Of a stretch of DNA of 6,105 nucleotides, positions 5,118 through 6,105 are shown piece after piece. Each line of letters begins with the position of its first letter. The stretch's first letter is position 1. A model generated the notes under the pieces. That model saw only the letters and a list, made by a program, of their open reading frames with translations, was not told the origin of the DNA and ran no database searches. Where the stretch lies: NCBI GenBank assembly GCA_019454665.1, contig JACFNW010000148.1:1-6105 (forward strand), read 5' to 3'. A program made the translations under genes and the position numbers. The DNA is from Fimbriimonadaceae bacterium. GTDB taxonomy: Bacteria; Armatimonadota; Fimbriimonadia; Fimbriimonadales; Fimbriimonadaceae.

Positions 5118-5141
5118 GGTTTGGGCGTGTGCGCCCAAACC
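5118..5141. repeat. Perfect 10-bp inverted repeat (hairpin) in front of the R3H ATPase gene
   Basis: GGTTTGGGCG (5118-5127) pairs exactly with CGCCCAAACC (5132-5141) around a 4-nt loop, extendable by one G-U pair. It sits in the 100-bp gap between the signalling gene stop (5210-5208) and the ATPase ATG (5107), ending 10 nt before that ATG. The minus strand continues CTTCTTCC, not a U-tract, so it is a poor intrinsic terminator. It could instead be an mRNA 3' end stabiliser for the upstream gene, a translational control element in the ATPase leader, or a REP-like palindrome. The same gap also has a repeated GGTCCCA (5170-5176 and 5187-5193) and no convincing promoter. Confidence 0.7.
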
Positions 5142-5207
5142 TACCCTAACACCATACACGTTCCGGCGGGTCCCAAAGTGTCGGAAGGTCCCATCGAATC
5201 CCGTTCC

Positions 5208-6105
5208 TTAATCTGGCTCCGAGGGTGGTTTGCGGTCGCGGAACGCTCGGGCTTTCTCCTGCAAGTGGCGGAAGTAGTCGGTCTCCGTGATCTCGGCGAC
5301 CTGCTGCGACTTCTTGGCGTCGTCCACTTCGACGCGCAACGCCTCGACCTGCCGTTGGAGTCTCGCTTCGCGCTCGCGTACCTCGCGCGCCATGCTTCCG
5401 AACATCCGCGCCATCGCGCCGAGTTCGTCGGTTCGCACCTGAATCTCGCTCAGGTCCACGGCATCGAACGAGCCCGCCTCGATGGCCGCCGCCGCGTGCG
5501 TGACCTGCTGCACGGCAGCCAAGAACGCCTTCTCGGTGTCCCGCGTGCGCTTCTTTTGCAGGCACGTGGTGATTCTCGCGCGGAGCAGGACAGGGTTGAA
5601 CGGCTTCGGCAGGTAGTCCTCCGCGCCGCGTTCGACGCAGCGGACGACGCTTTCCACTTCGTCCACGGCGGAGATCATGAGCACGGGCGTTTCCGAGTGC
5701 GTGGGGTGACGACGGATGGCTTCCAGCGTCTGGTAGCCGTCCATCTCCGGCATCATGATGTCCAGCAACACGACTTCGATGTCTTCAGCGTCCAGCACTT
5801 GGAGGGCATGGCGTCCGTTCTCGGCCAGCCACACCGTGTGCCCCTGGCGCTCGAGATGCCGTTTCAGCACGTCGCGGTTTTCCTCCACGTCGTCCACGGC
5901 CAAGATGCGTCCGCTTGGGCCTTGTCTCGCCGATTCCACGGGTGCTGGCCCGGGCCGCTTGGATGGAGCCGGGGCATTGCGCGTCGGCTCGCCATCGGCG
6001 AACGCGTCTTCGATCATGCCGAGCAGTTTGAGGCCGGCGGCGCGGATGCGCTCGAGGTCGCCCACAAACGGCTGCGGCACCTCGTCGAGGAGCATCTCGC
6101 TGTAG
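5208..6105 (-). CDS. Receiver-domain signalling protein with HAMP-like and coiled-coil C-terminus (5' truncated by window)
   Basis: The frame is open to the window edge and ends at TAA 5210-5208; 298 residues are visible. The first ones, YSEMLLDEVPQ and DLERIRAAGLKLLGMIEDAF, resemble the second part of a histidine-kinase HisKA helical hairpin (GYSEMLL..DLERI..AG..LL), so ATG 6095-6093 is probably internal. After a Pro-rich linker comes a full receiver domain: acidic pair in ILAVDDVEEN, phosphoacceptor Asp in VVLLDIMMPEMDG (codon 5762-5760), Ser in LMISAVD and Lys in DYLPKPFNP. Next is a soluble HAMP-like segment (AAAIEAGSFD, then RTDELGAMARMFGSMAREV), then a coiled coil ending with AEITETDYFRHLQEKARAFR. 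I recall this tail from cyanobacterial and planctomycete signalling proteins. No output domain such as a cyclase, and no HATPase domain, lies downstream of the receiver; none is visible before it in this window. It probably relays phosphorylation by protein contacts. Confidence 0.88.
   Translation of the reverse strand, partial: YSEMLLDEVPQPFVGDLERIRAAGLKLLGMIEDAFADGEPTRNAPAPSKRPGPAPVESARQGPSGRILAVDDVEENRDVLKRHLERQGHTVWLAENGRHALQVLDAEDIEVVLLDIMMPEMDGYQTLEAIRRHPTHSETPVLMISAVDEVESVVRCVERGAEDYLPKPFNPVLLRARITTCLQKKRTRDTEKAFLAAVQQVTHAAAAIEAGSFDAVDLSEIQVRTDELGAMARMFGSMAREVREREARLQRQVEALRVEVDDAKKSQQVAEITETDYFRHLQEKARAFRDRKPPSEPD

Noticed and set aside
3554..5149. 531-codon open frame on the plus strand across the R3H ATPase gene
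   Set aside because: It is antisense to a gene with clear Walker A, Walker B and R3H motifs, and its translation is rich in Arg, Asp, Leu, Ala, Gly and His with no domain. Long antisense frames are expected in GC-rich DNA.
1..6105. CRISPR arrays, tRNA or rRNA genes, insertion sequences, riboswitches
   Set aside because: I looked for regularly spaced repeats, cloverleaf arms, transposase motifs and terminal inverted repeats and saw none that hold up.

Overview
This is a GC-rich bacterial chromosomal window with tightly packed genes, most of them on the minus strand. The gene set suggests a member of the Planctomycetota, possibly Phycisphaerae-like. The clues are the C-terminal end of a TIGR03790-family protein (a family tied to exosortase-bearing bacteria), a Ycf45/SpoIIIAA-like ATPase with an R3H domain, a prepilin-type GFTLVE protein, and a receiver plus soluble-HAMP signalling protein. 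This assignment rests on recognising families by eye; no rRNA or other decisive marker is present.

Layout from left to right. (1) 1-233, plus: the last 76 residues of a TIGR03790-family protein. (2) 218-682, minus: a Vsr-type very-short-patch-repair endonuclease that converges on it with a 16-bp overlap. (3) 683-944: no confident gene; it holds a short stretch resembling the end of the phosphoesterase gene, a possible extended -10 promoter and a 28-codon ORF with a signal-peptide look. (4) 945-2052, plus: a two-gene pair, a prepilin-like protein and a four-helix membrane protein of unknown function. (5) 3401 down to 2057, minus: a compact operon rpmG (bL33) - rpmF (bL32) - secG - UshA-like metallophosphoesterase, with a plausible promoter at 3460-3489. 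(6) 5107 down to 3506, minus: the Ycf45-like R3H ATPase. (7) 6105 down to 5208, minus, truncated by the window edge: a regulatory protein with the end of a histidine-kinase-like helical segment, a receiver domain, a HAMP-like region and a coiled-coil tail.

How the genes relate. The ribosomal-protein/secG/phosphoesterase operon looks like conserved housekeeping, with translational coupling (1-nt overlap of rpmF and secG, and a 4-nt gap before a phosphoesterase gene whose only usable start is TTG). Both ribosomal proteins have lost the zinc-ribbon cysteines. The plus-strand prepilin/membrane pair lies between this operon and vsr, reads lower in GC, and is bordered by a short imperfect direct repeat that includes the phosphoesterase stop region. 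It may therefore be a later insertion. I found no CRISPR array, tRNA, rRNA, transposase or clear novel defence system. The most promising items to follow up are the prepilin/membrane-protein pair and its borders, the solitary Vsr, the perfect 10-bp hairpin in front of the R3H ATPase gene, and the domain architecture of the signalling protein.
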